A stretch of 13,773 bases of DNA from Dehalococcoidia bacterium (GCA_003484395.1 DNCV01000048.1:1-13773); one strand, 5' to 3'. Shown: positions 7,066 through 13,569, counted from the stretch's first letter. Program-made: numbers and translations. The notes: a model not told the origin generated them from the letters alone.

Positions 7066-8322
7066 ATGACTGTTACGCAAACTGATCGTGTTTTCGGCAT
7101 GGAGGCAACAAAGGGCAGATGGCTTTTTGTTGTCTTCGGATTTTTAATCAATATCTGTCTCGGCAGCGCTTATACATGGAGCGTTTTCAAGACATCGGTG
7201 CAACAGCAGTTTAAAGTCGGCGCTTTCGAGGGTGGAATGCCCTATATGTTCATTCTGGCATTCTTTGCCCTGTTCATGTTCTTTGGCGGGCGCGTTCTGG
7301 AAAAGCTGGGCCCAAAAAAGATAGGCATCATCGGTGGTATCGTCGTCGGTGGAGGATGGATACTCTCGGGTATACTACCGGCCGCGATACCAAACATATG
7401 GATACTGGTACTTACATTTGGCGTGATCGCCGGCGCCGGCGTCGGCCTTGCATATGGAGGTCCTATTGCCGTCGCTAACCGCTGGTTCCCCGATAAGAAG
7501 GGGCTGGCTGTCGGTCTCACCCTGGCTGGATTCGGCGGGTCGCCGTTTATCACTGCAAATATAGCCGGACCAATGGTCAAAGCGCAGGGTCCGCTCTCTA
7601 CATTTTTCTGGTTCGGCATCGCCTTCATCATCATCACTGTCATTCTATCCCTATTCCTACGCTTCCCACCTGCCGGATGGAAACCATCAGGATGGAATCC
7701 GGCTGCATCTTCGACAACCGTAGCCAAGGCGGAGCTGAATACATCAGCAATGACAAAAACGGCAACATTCTGGGGATTGTTCCTGTGCTATACAATAGGC
7801 TGCCTTGCCGGGCTTATGGCCATCGGCATAGCAAGTCCTGTTGGCACTGAAAGCATCAAGCTCGACGCAGGGATAGCGGCAATGCTCGTCGGTATCTTCG
7901 CCATCTTCAACGGCGCTGGCAGACCGCTCTTCGGCTGGCTTACCGATAGAATAACGCCTCGATGGGCTGCCGTAGTCTCTCTGGCCGTGATCTGTGCTGC
8001 ATCGCTGTTCATGCTCGGCGCAGCTCAGGGGACAGTAGTACTTTATGTAATCTGTTTTTCTGCGTTATGGCTTTGTCTCGGTGGCTGGCTTGCCATCGCA
8101 CCAACCGCCACCACAACCTTCTTCGGCGCGAAAAACTACGCCAAAAACTACGGCGTGGTATTTTTTGCCTACGGTATAGGCGCTATACTCGCCAATATCA
8201 TCTCCGGACAGTCAAAGGATCTGTTCGGCACATACAATATAGCGTTCATTATAACAGCCTGTCTTGCAGTTATCGGCATAATTCTGAGCATTCTGCTGCT
8301 GCGACCGCCGAAGACTAAATAA
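7066..8322 (+). CDS. OFA-family (oxalate:formate antiporter-like) MFS transporter
   Basis: This is a major facilitator superfamily carrier of 418 aa with about twelve hydrophobic helices. It resembles the OFA group (OxlT oxalate:formate antiporter and relatives). The supporting features are an N-terminal LGSAYTWSVFKTSV helix, the NRWFPDKKGLAVGLTLAGFG segment typical of the group, and GRPLFGWLTDRITPRW, the MFS signature loop, in the second half. OFA members carry various small carboxylates, and the substrate here cannot be read from sequence. The ATG at 7066 has AAAGGAGG ending 12 nt upstream, a strong but rather distant ribosome site. It is followed, after a strong hairpin, by a carbonic-anhydrase-like gene on the same strand. 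A shared role in carboxylate/CO2 handling is only a suggestion from adjacency. Confidence 0.88.
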   Translation: MTVTQTDRVFGMEATKGRWLFVVFGFLINICLGSAYTWSVFKTSVQQQFKVGAFEGGMPYMFILAFFALFMFFGGRVLEKLGPKKIGIIGGIVVGGGWILSGILPAAIPNIWILVLTFGVIAGAGVGLAYGGPIAVANRWFPDKKGLAVGLTLAGFGGSPFITANIAGPMVKAQGPLSTFFWFGIAFIIITVILSLFLRFPPAGWKPSGWNPAASSTTVAKAELNTSAMTKTATFWGLFLCYTIGCLAGLMAIGIASPVGTESIKLDAGIAAMLVGIFAIFNGAGRPLFGWLTDRITPRWAAVVSLAVICAASLFMLGAAQGTVVLYVICFSALWLCLGGWLAIAPTATTTFFGAKNYAKNYGVVFFAYGIGAILANIISGQSKDLFGTYNIAFIITACLAVIGIILSILLLRPPKTK

Positions 8323-8335
8323 ACAAAAAATATGA

Positions 8336-8370
8336 GATAACGCCGGATAGCTTCCGCTGCCGGCGTTATC
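8336..8370. other. Strong hairpin between the MFS and carbonic-anhydrase-like genes
   Basis: An 11-bp perfect stem pairs GATAACGCCGG (8336-8346) with CCGGCGTTATC (8360-8370). An inner AGC/GCT pair is closed by a TTCC loop. On the plus strand no U-run follows and the ribosome site of the next gene begins 11 nt later, so it could act as a processing, stabilising or attenuating element. On the minus strand the stem is followed by a T-rich stretch (TCATATTTTTTG), so it would look more like a terminator for antisense transcripts. Confidence 0.5.
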
Positions 8371-8392
8371 GTTCAGCAGCCGGAGGAATACT

Positions 8393-8785
8393 ATGAGTAC
8401 ACACGGACCATTCGCTACGGCCATTAATTGCATGGACGGTAGAGTGCAGTTGCCGGTCATAGAATGGTTAAAAAACAACTATCATGTTGACTATGTCGAT
8501 GCGATAACCGAGCCGGGGCCGATCAAGATACTGGCCGAAAACCACGATATGTTTACGATAGAATCGATAAAGAGACGTGTATCGATTTCAACGGGCACAC
8601 ACGGTTCGAAGCTCATCGCGATAATCGGCCATTATGATTGTGCCGGCAACCCTGCGGACAAATCGACTCAGATCAAACAGATAGCAGATGCCATACGACT
8701 TGTGCGATCGTGGAATAGCGTTATATCGATCATTGGCTTATGGGTGGATGAACAATGGAAAGTTCATCCGATAGAACATTCATAG
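8393..8785 (+). CDS. Minimal beta-carbonic-anhydrase-like protein
   Basis: This 130-aa protein carries the zinc-ligand pattern of beta-carbonic anhydrases: C13-x-D15-x-R17 (NCMDGR) and H80-x-x-C83 (GHYDC). The residues needed to bind zinc and form the Asp/Arg dyad are therefore present. It is shorter than classical beta enzymes (about 200 aa) and lacks their N-terminal helical arm. It fits the small putative carbonic anhydrase group (Pfam Pro_CA_2 type). Reversible CO2 hydration is plausible but not demonstrated for such short forms. GGAGG lies 6 nt before the ATG. The C-terminus IIGLWVDEQWKVHPI looks like a natural family ending, not a truncation. It lies about 70 bp after the MFS gene on the same strand and converges on the small minus-strand gene at 8856-8945. 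Confidence 0.8.
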   Translation: MSTHGPFATAINCMDGRVQLPVIEWLKNNYHVDYVDAITEPGPIKILAENHDMFTIESIKRRVSISTGTHGSKLIAIIGHYDCAGNPADKSTQIKQIADAIRLVRSWNSVISIIGLWVDEQWKVHPIEHS

Positions 8786-8855
8786 ACAGGTCGGAGAAAC
8801 TCATTCAGGAGCTGCAAATTCCGGATGCATCACTAGAAGAAGAGCAGCCGCCGTC

Positions 8856-8945
8856 CTATCTCCATCTGCTTGAAAGGAAAATAACCACCGCAGCAACCAC
8901 TACACCAATGATAATAACACCAGGCAGCCATTCAGATATCGGCAT
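8856..8945 (-). CDS. 29-aa single-helix membrane peptide
   Basis: This is a short open frame on the minus strand that looks like a genuine small gene. The peptide begins MPISEWLPG, continues with a hydrophobic helix of about 16-17 residues (VIIIGVVVAAVVIFL), and ends SSRWR, so a C-terminus inside the cell is expected by the positive-inside rule. It has an AGAGGA ribosome site 6 nt before the ATG and a well-spaced sigma70-type promoter about 30 nt further upstream. Such combinations are typical of short regulatory or complex-stabilising membrane peptides, or of type I toxin-like peptides; I cannot assign a function. A competing 69-aa plus-strand frame covers the same DNA and cannot be fully excluded. 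Confidence 0.5.
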   Translation of the reverse strand: MPISEWLPGVIIIGVVVAAVVIFLSSRWR

Positions 8946-8980
8946 ACGATTTCCTCTTATCTAACAATTCCATTGCAGCT

Positions 8981-9009
8981 ATTATCCATCAAAGCGCATC
9001 ATGAATCAA
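8981..9009 (-). promoter_or_regulatory. Predicted promoter of the 29-aa membrane peptide gene
   Basis: On the minus strand, TTGATT (9004-9009) and GATAAT (8981-8986) have a 17-nt spacer. Transcription would start near 8974, about 29 nt before the ATG at 8945, leaving just enough leader for the AGAGGA ribosome site. Confidence 0.45.
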
Positions 9010-9040
9010 TGGCGCTCTACGTCCCTAAACTAACTATTGA

Positions 9041-9205
9041 CTGTTTGCTATTTACGGAGATCGCGATATCAATCGCATCCGTGAGAGAGTTGCCCTATGG
9101 CAAAAGGGCAATTATGTCGGCATTACCAGAATAACTCGACGATTGCTCGACTACTAGATCAATCCTGAGAACGAAAACAAGCTCTTCTTCTTACTACAAC
9201 GAGCT
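9041..9205 (+). pseudogene. Remnant of a large DEAD/DEAH helicase / restriction-type protein
   Basis: In the plus frame starting at 9041 (after a TGA at 9038), conceptual translation gives DINRIRERVALWQKG, then YVGITRITRRLLDY. A TAG follows at 9155, where related proteins usually have tryptophan, and then INPENENKLFF. I recognise this run (IRERV-W--G-Y-GVTR-T--LL-[W]--------LFF-Q) from the stretch just before the helicase core in large type III-restriction-like or BPTD_3080-type DEAD/DEAH proteins. Only about 50 codons remain, broken by the stop. The match ends at the nadB 3' end, and no Walker A or DEAD box is present. The recognition is from memory of the family and should be tested by search. 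It suggests a decayed defence or mobile-DNA gene once lay here. Confidence 0.5.
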
Positions 9206-9206
9206 T
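9179..9206 (-). terminator. Possible weak terminator of nadB
   Basis: On the minus strand, AAGCTC (9201-9206) can pair with GAGCTT (9179-9184) across a 16-nt loop, immediately at and after the nadB stop codon, followed by GTTTTCGTTC. The stem is only 6 bp and the U-run is interrupted, so this is a weak candidate. Confidence 0.25.
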
Positions 9207-10767
9207 ACTGCGCTATGCTGTTTTTCTTGAAGACGATGTGCTTCTGCCAGGTGTCGGACGGCTTGGGATAGTCCATGCGGTAATGAGCGCCGCGGCTTTC
9301 CTGCCTGGTAACCGCCGCCTCGACGATCATTCGCGCAGTCATGATCATGGAGCGCAACTCATACGATTCCCTGTCGGTAAGCGCAGGCATCTGTTTTTGC
9401 CATGCATAAAGGATGCGCCCCGCCTCTGAAAGCGTTTTGCCGTCGCGCATGATGCCGACCTTGTCCCACATGAGCGCCTGTATATTCTCACGAGTCAGCG
9501 GCGGCACTTCGATGGGAGGCTGATAATCCTTCAAAGTCCGATGCTCCGGCGATTCGGTATAGGCATACTTGGGCTGAACCGTATCCCTCGGTTGTTTGGT
9601 TCGCTCGACGACACGCTTGCTGAAGACAAGCACCTCCAGCAATGAGTTGGACGCCAGCCGGTTGGCGCCGTGAACGCCGGTACAAGCGGTCTCTCCCGCA
9701 GCGAACAGGCCGTAGACATTCGTCCCGCCCCAGATATTGACCTTGACGCCGCCCATGAGATAGTGGGCCGCCGGCGCAACCGGAATGTACTCTTTGGAGA
9801 TATCGATTCCCTGATCGAGACAGAACTGGTACACCTGCGGGAAACGAGTGGTGATAACCGAAGGCCGCAGATCGGTGACATCGAGATAGACGTTCGCGCT
9901 GCTGGTTTTCTGCATCTCAAAAACGATGCTGCGGGCAACAACATCCCGCGGCGCCAGATCCGCCGCCTTATCGTAATCCGGCATGAAGCGGTATCCCCTG
10001 GAGTTGCGCAGCACACCGCCCTCGCCGCGCACCGCCTCCGTAATCAGAAACAGCGGCGCTCCCGACTTGTAGAACACAGTGGGATGGAACTGAAAAAACT
10101 CCATATCCGTGATCTCAGCGCCCGTCTGGTATGCCAGCGCAATGCCGTCGCCGGTGACAACTTGCGAATTGGTGGTATATTTGTAAAGCTGTCCGGCGCC
10201 GCCGGTAGCGAGAATCACATAGCGGCACTCGTACTCCGCCTTCACACCCGTATTGCAATTGAACGTCTTGACGCCGCAGACAGCGCCCTGCGCATCAAGT
10301 GCAATCTCGGATACCAGACAATACTCCTTTACCTCGATACCCGCATCTCTGGCATTTTTGATCAGGGTATTTTCGATATGCAGTCCGGTGGCATCACCTC
10401 CGGCGTGAAGAACGCGCGGCAGGCTGTGTGCCGCCTCTTTGGTCAACGCAATCTCGCCGTTCAACGTATCAAAAGGAACGCCGAATTTTATCAGCTCGGC
10501 GATCCGATCAGTCGCCTCCTCGGTGAGTATTCGAACGGCAACAGGATTGCACAGCCCGGCTCCGGCAGCGATGGTATCGCGGTAATGCAGCTCGGGAGAA
10601 TCGTCCCTGCTGATCGGCGCTGCGATGCCGCCCTGAGCATACTTCGTATTGGATTCCTGTATGCTGCCCTTGGTAATGATCAAAACGCTGCCGGCCTTCC
10701 TGGCACGCAGCGCGGTATACAGGCCGGTGATACCGCTGCCGATAATCACATAATCGTAATATGCCAT
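9205..10767 (-). CDS. nadB: L-aspartate oxidase
   Basis: NadB is a FAD enzyme that oxidises L-aspartate to iminoaspartate, which NadA condenses to quinolinate in de novo NAD synthesis. In anaerobes fumarate can replace oxygen as acceptor. The 520-aa product is close to the usual 520-540. It shows the FAD-binding GSGITG (residues 10-15), SNTKYAQGGIAA (39-50), FHPTVFY (227-233), TEAVRGEGG (243-251), APRDVVAR (272-279), HYLMGG (335-340) and GVHGANRLASNSLLE (364-378). These are the conserved blocks of the NadB/SdhA/FrdA superfamily in the form seen in NadB. AGGAGT precedes the ATG by 10 nt. It starts 30 nt after the miaB stop, so it is probably the last gene of that operon. NadA and NadC are not in the window. 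Confidence 0.94.
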   Translation of the reverse strand: MAYYDYVIIGSGITGLYTALRARKAGSVLIITKGSIQESNTKYAQGGIAAPISRDDSPELHYRDTIAAGAGLCNPVAVRILTEEATDRIAELIKFGVPFDTLNGEIALTKEAAHSLPRVLHAGGDATGLHIENTLIKNARDAGIEVKEYCLVSEIALDAQGAVCGVKTFNCNTGVKAEYECRYVILATGGAGQLYKYTTNSQVVTGDGIALAYQTGAEITDMEFFQFHPTVFYKSGAPLFLITEAVRGEGGVLRNSRGYRFMPDYDKAADLAPRDVVARSIVFEMQKTSSANVYLDVTDLRPSVITTRFPQVYQFCLDQGIDISKEYIPVAPAAHYLMGGVKVNIWGGTNVYGLFAAGETACTGVHGANRLASNSLLEVLVFSKRVVERTKQPRDTVQPKYAYTESPEHRTLKDYQPPIEVPPLTRENIQALMWDKVGIMRDGKTLSEAGRILYAWQKQMPALTDRESYELRSMIMTARMIVEAAVTRQESRGAHYRMDYPKPSDTWQKHIVFKKNSIAQ

Positions 10768-10797
10768 AGCTAATATTACTCCTGAATGAGTTTAATC

Positions 10798-12099
10798 TCA
10801 ATTCTCGGGCAGGGAAACGTCCCCCTGCAAAGACCATGCGCCCGCCCTGGTCACTTTCACCATAACTGTTTTACCCTGCCAGTCGGCAGCATCCCGGAAG
10901 AAAACGAGCTTGTCCGTCCGCGTCCGCCCGTACCATTTGCCCTTCTTATTACCCTCGACGAGCACTTCAACGGCAGTGCCGACCAGCCGCGCATTGATCG
11001 CGGAAACGACCTCCTCCTGAAGCTTTTCGATCGCCACCAGCCGCGCCTTCTTTTCATCCGCAGGCACAATATCGGGATACTCCTTTGCCGCCAGCGTGCC
11101 CTGCCGCGGCGAATATATGGCAACATGAACGGTATCGAAACGTACCGTTTTCAAAATATCCATAGTGCGGTCAAATTGTTGAGCGGTCTCGCCGGGAAAG
11201 CCGACAATGACATCGGTGGCCAGCGCAATATCCGGTATCGAGGCGCGTATTTTCTCCACCAGCCTGAGATATTGGCCGCCGGTATAGCCGCGCCTCATCG
11301 CCTTCAAAATATCGTCGTCGCCCGCCTGGAACGGCAGCGATACATGTTCGCAGACCTTATTCAGACGCGACATCGCCTCGATAAGACGATCCTCCATATC
11401 CTTGGGATGATTGGTAAGAAAACGGATGCGGGACAGGCCGTCGATCTCGTTCAGCTCTTCGAGCAGATGCACCAGAGATATTCCGGAATCGAGATCGTGA
11501 CCGTATGAGTTGACGTTTTGCCCCAGCAGCGTGACATCTCTGGTTCCGCTGCCCACGAGGCTTTCGACCTCGCGTACGATATCGGGAATTTGGCGACTGC
11601 GCTCCCTACCCCTGCGGTAGGGAACGATGCAGTACGAGCAGAAATTATTGCAACCCTGAATGATCGGCACATAAGCATGGAGAGGTGAACCTTCGCGATA
11701 TGCAGCCAGATCATCGCGGCTCAGACAGCCGATATCGTCTTTTTCCGTTGCCCATTGCAGCAGTGTCTCAGTATCGCCCGGGCCGAAGAACAGATCGACG
11801 TGAGGATATCGCTTCTTCAGTGCAGCGGTATCGGCGTCGACGAAGCAGCCGGTAACCAGAAGATGCGCCTGAGGATGGTTTCTTTTAACCTCATGGAGCA
11901 GGCCGAGTTCGCCGTTGATCTTGTCCTCGGCGCTCTGCCTGACGACACAGGTATTCAGCACAATGATATCGGCATTGCCCGGCGATCTAATCGCGCGGTA
12001 GCCGGCGCCGTCAAACAGATTGGCTATTGTCTGGGATTCCGCCTTGTTCATCTGGCATCCGATCGTCCAGATGTAATAGGTACATTTATTTAAAGTCAT
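10798..12099 (-). CDS. miaB: tRNA-2-methylthio-N6-dimethylallyladenosine synthase MiaB
   Basis: MiaB is a radical SAM methylthiotransferase that adds a methylthio group to i6A37 of tRNAs reading UNN codons. The 433-aa protein has the full three-domain layout. The N-terminal domain has the second-cluster cysteines C15 (TIGCQMNKAES), C51 (LNTCVVR) and C85 (VTGCFVD). The radical SAM core has C150-NNF-C154-SY-C157. A C-terminal TRAM domain covers roughly residues 370-430 (VEVLVEGNKKGKWYGRTRTD). GCQMNKAES favours MiaB over RimO or MtaB. No clear ribosome site precedes the ATG at 12099. The upstream stretch reads TTGACATAAAATAATGCC, so translation may depend on coupling to the preceding gene 44 nt away. 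tRNA-Phe(GAA), encoded nearby, is a typical MiaB substrate. MiaA is not in the window. Confidence 0.93.
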   Translation of the reverse strand: MTLNKCTYYIWTIGCQMNKAESQTIANLFDGAGYRAIRSPGNADIIVLNTCVVRQSAEDKINGELGLLHEVKRNHPQAHLLVTGCFVDADTAALKKRYPHVDLFFGPGDTETLLQWATEKDDIGCLSRDDLAAYREGSPLHAYVPIIQGCNNFCSYCIVPYRRGRERSRQIPDIVREVESLVGSGTRDVTLLGQNVNSYGHDLDSGISLVHLLEELNEIDGLSRIRFLTNHPKDMEDRLIEAMSRLNKVCEHVSLPFQAGDDDILKAMRRGYTGGQYLRLVEKIRASIPDIALATDVIVGFPGETAQQFDRTMDILKTVRFDTVHVAIYSPRQGTLAAKEYPDIVPADEKKARLVAIEKLQEEVVSAINARLVGTAVEVLVEGNKKGKWYGRTRTDKLVFFRDAADWQGKTVMVKVTRAGAWSLQGDVSLPEN

Positions 12100-12143
12100 G
12101 GCATTATTTTATGTCAAGTATTCCCGCGAATAACAGGACAAGT

Positions 12144-12680
12144 TTACACCAAACCGCGAATGACCGCAGCCGCGATATCCTTCTCCCTGACCAGCGCCGA
12201 TCCGATGCCGTGATCGCGCAGCAGCCTCAGAGGAACGCAGCAGCAGGAGCAGCAGTTGCAGATCGCATAGAAATCGTCGCGGCATTTCTGGATAGTATGG
12301 ATATATTTCAAATCGTGGCATTGGCGCATAACCTTCTTCGCCTCTTCCTTTGACACGTGTTTGAACTCTCCGAAACGCACCTCCGGAAAAATCTCCGCAC
12401 CGGTGCCGATGACGATCTCGGACATCTCTGGGCCTTCGCAGTTGTGAAAAACGTGACGACAGGAACAGGTGCCGATAGCTACCGTCTTTGCAGCATCGAT
12501 AATCTTTTCCGCATCATCGAGAGAAAGCACGTAGCCGTGATGAAAACGCTTGCCGTAGCTATTGGCAACGAGCCGAACAAGCTTGCCAAGAAGCGGCACA
12601 CGCGTCAACTGTGCCAGCCTCATATACCATTTCAGTATGCTGTGCTGGTTGTGACCGTAGAATCTGAGTGTGTGATGCAT
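12144..12680 (-). CDS. Cysteine-rich putative Fe-S protein
   Basis: I do not recognise a defined function. The 178-aa product has eleven cysteines: C72 and C74 (GTCSCRH), C81, C121, C133, and a cluster C141, C143, C144, C146, C147, C148 (CNCCSCCC). A CxCRH element followed by a CNCCxCCC element about 70 residues later also occurs, as I recall, at the N-terminal side of some 4Fe-4S ferredoxin-type proteins that continue into a classical ferredoxin domain. Here that extension is absent. Cluster binding is therefore likely but unproven. It is the first gene of a probable minus-strand operon with miaB and nadB. Both MiaB and NadA (NadB's partner) are Fe-S enzymes, so a role in Fe-S or electron supply is conceivable. 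The ATG at 12680 lacks an obvious ribosome site, and the ATG at residue 21 is an alternative start. Confidence 0.7.
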   Translation of the reverse strand: MHHTLRFYGHNQHSILKWYMRLAQLTRVPLLGKLVRLVANSYGKRFHHGYVLSLDDAEKIIDAAKTVAIGTCSCRHVFHNCEGPEMSEIVIGTGAEIFPEVRFGEFKHVSKEEAKKVMRQCHDLKYIHTIQKCRDDFYAICNCCSCCCVPLRLLRDHGIGSALVREKDIAAAVIRGLV

Positions 12681-12730
12681 GAGTTAATTATTGCAGATTT
12701 AACGGGGAGTTGGACGATTTCAAGTTTTTC

Positions 12731-12770
12731 GTTCCGCTTTTTGCGGAACTCCAAGCCTCGCTCGGTTTGG
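12731..12770. repeat. Two adjacent short hairpins between cassette and operon
   Basis: The first is a perfect 7-bp stem GTTCCGC/GCGGAAC with a TTTTT loop (12731-12749). The second is CCAAGCC/GGTTTGG with one G-T pair and a 6-nt loop (12751-12770). Only one base separates them. Neither is followed by a proper U-tract on either strand, so they are not evident terminators. They lie between the attC-like site and the start of the cysteine-rich gene and may be a small palindromic repeat element or part of a 5' leader. Confidence 0.5.
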
Positions 12771-12785
12771 CGACAAATTCTTTTC

Positions 12786-12880
12786 AGCTAACGTTTCCAG
12801 CATATACGACGTTGCGACCGTAGGAAGCAATGTCCCGAAGGGCAAGGGCGATAGCCCGCAGCGTATATGCTGTGTTAGGC
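12786..12880 (-). other. attC-like recombination site
   Basis: On the minus strand, R'' is GCCTAAC (12880-12874, matches RYYYAAC) and R' is GTTAGCT (12792-12786, matches GTTRRRY at six of seven positions). They pair over CTAAC/GTTAG. Inside lies a perfect 10-bp arm AGCATATACG (12871-12862) with CGTATATGCT (12808-12799). The central 53 nt holds further small stems (for example GGGC/GCCC at 12846-12857). The 95-nt length is within the usual attC range. A deviation: the spacers between R and L arms are unequal (2 nt on one side, 6 on the other), whereas classical sites have about 5 and 6. Confidence 0.58.
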
Positions 12881-13568
12881 GATGTGCGTCTTCTACCTAA
12901 ATGCATTTTTTCGACGTTTGTCAGGATCATCAAAACTAACCTCTTTCACATCAAAATGTTCTGAATCAAATTCACCACCAATCCACTCCAGCATTTCTTC
13001 GTGTTCCTCGTGTTTGGGATCTTTTATAGCTTCCAAAAATTCCTCGTATCCCCAAACTCCTCCACAATCTTCAGGTGGACATGCTCTTTTCCCTTTGATA
13101 CACCTCGGGTAATCAACACCTTTTTCTCGGGGGAGTATCTTTTCCAATTCTATATTATGTTCCCAATTATCACCGAAATCATATACGTAATCTGCTTTTG
13201 GATTTTTCATTGAAAAATAGTCAGCTATTTTTTGTCTCCATCCTGGTAGTGTCTCTCCATATTCCCCAAATTCTTTTTCTGGGATACCAATCTCAATTTT
13301 CATTCCGGTGGAAGGATCTACAATCTTAAACATATGAAAATGATAATCCGACCAACCCATAGCATCTTGAATGGCGACATGTAGATCCCAGAATGTACAA
13401 GTCTCTGGAACCTGTATTCGTCGCCAAATCGGTGGTTTGCTATCCCGTAAGGTAATCTTAAATTGGTACACCCGTTCAAATTTCTTTTTCATTGTAGTTT
13501 CCTCCTTTTATCAATCGCGTATATCTTTCTTTTTTTATAAATATTTTCGACGGACGCATTTCGCCTAA
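12792..13568 (-). mobile_element. Integron-type gene cassette (single ORF plus attC-like site)
   Basis: Read on the minus strand, the order is that of a canonical cassette. A core site GTTAGGC (13569 down to 13563) is followed by a leader of about 70 nt with a strong ribosome site, one ORF (pRiA4b ORF-3 family), its stop, 10 nt, and then GCCTAAC opening a 95-nt palindromic attC-like site that ends in GTTAGCT. The 9-bp sequence GTTAGGCGA at the 5' end is exactly repeated in inverse at the attC start (TCGCCTAAC on the minus strand). This is expected because the two become partners in the circular cassette. Recombination points would lie between G and TT of each core site, giving 777 bp. The DNA is visibly more AT-rich than the adjacent operon. 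No integron integrase is in the window. Confidence 0.6.
12893..13492 (-). CDS. Plasmid pRiA4b ORF-3 family protein (cassette gene)
   Basis: The 199-aa product belongs to the pRiA4b ORF-3-like family (Pfam PF07929), whose biochemical role is unknown. Family features are the opening VYQFKITLRDSKPPIWRRI, the LHVAIQDAMGWSDYHFHMF block (about residues 38-56), YDFGDNWEH (about 104-112), and CIKGKRACPPEDCGGVWGYEEF (about 131-152), which contains a possible C/H metal-binding set. The C-terminus is acidic then basic (DDPDKRRKNAFR). An AAAGGAGG ribosome site lies 8 nt before the ATG at 13492, one of the strongest in the window. It is the only ORF in the cassette-like element and is oriented from the core site towards attC, as is usual. 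Members are commonly found on plasmids, near transposons and, as I recall, in integron cassettes. A-T-rich codon use sets it apart from miaB and nadB. Confidence 0.88.
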   Translation of the reverse strand: MKKKFERVYQFKITLRDSKPPIWRRIQVPETCTFWDLHVAIQDAMGWSDYHFHMFKIVDPSTGMKIEIGIPEKEFGEYGETLPGWRQKIADYFSMKNPKADYVYDFGDNWEHNIELEKILPREKGVDYPRCIKGKRACPPEDCGGVWGYEEFLEAIKDPKHEEHEEMLEWIGGEFDSEHFDVKEVSFDDPDKRRKNAFR

Positions 13569-13569
13569 C
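13561..13569 (-). other. Cassette 5' core site (GTTAGGCGA), inverted partner of 12874-12882
   Basis: TCGCCTAAC here is the exact reverse complement of GTTAGGCGA at 12874-12882. On the minus strand it reads GTTAGGC, a perfect GTTRRRY core, and marks the upstream boundary of the cassette. I could not find a second complete attC ending here. This boundary may therefore be an attI-like or chromosomal secondary site and not the end of a preceding cassette. Confidence 0.5.

Noticed and set aside
8336..8370. Intrinsic terminator for the MFS gene
   Set aside because: The stem is strong, but no U-tract follows on the plus strand and the next gene's ribosome site begins almost at once. I list it as a hairpin of unknown role.
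8755..8964. 69-aa plus-strand open frame overlapping the end of the carbonic-anhydrase-like gene
   Set aside because: Its C-terminal third is the antisense of the hydrophobic membrane peptide, which explains the Thr-rich run. I recognise no family, and only a loose GGGTGG lies upstream. The minus-strand gene has better promoter, ribosome-site and protein logic. Not fully excluded.
9090..9111. 7-bp hairpin TTGCCCT/AGGGCAA as a terminator or RNA element
   Set aside because: It lies inside the helicase-like remnant, where it encodes part of the recognisable peptide, and no U-tract follows.
9670..10773. 367-aa plus-strand open frame across nadB
   Set aside because: It is the antisense of nadB, whose protein shows all conserved blocks in order. 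The plus-strand translation is rich in Arg, Ile and Gly without any motif, typical of a shadow frame in GC-richer coding DNA.
10786..11508. 240-aa plus-strand open frame across miaB
   Set aside because: It is the antisense of miaB. The minus-strand protein has both cysteine sets and a TRAM domain; the plus-strand frame has no recognisable feature.
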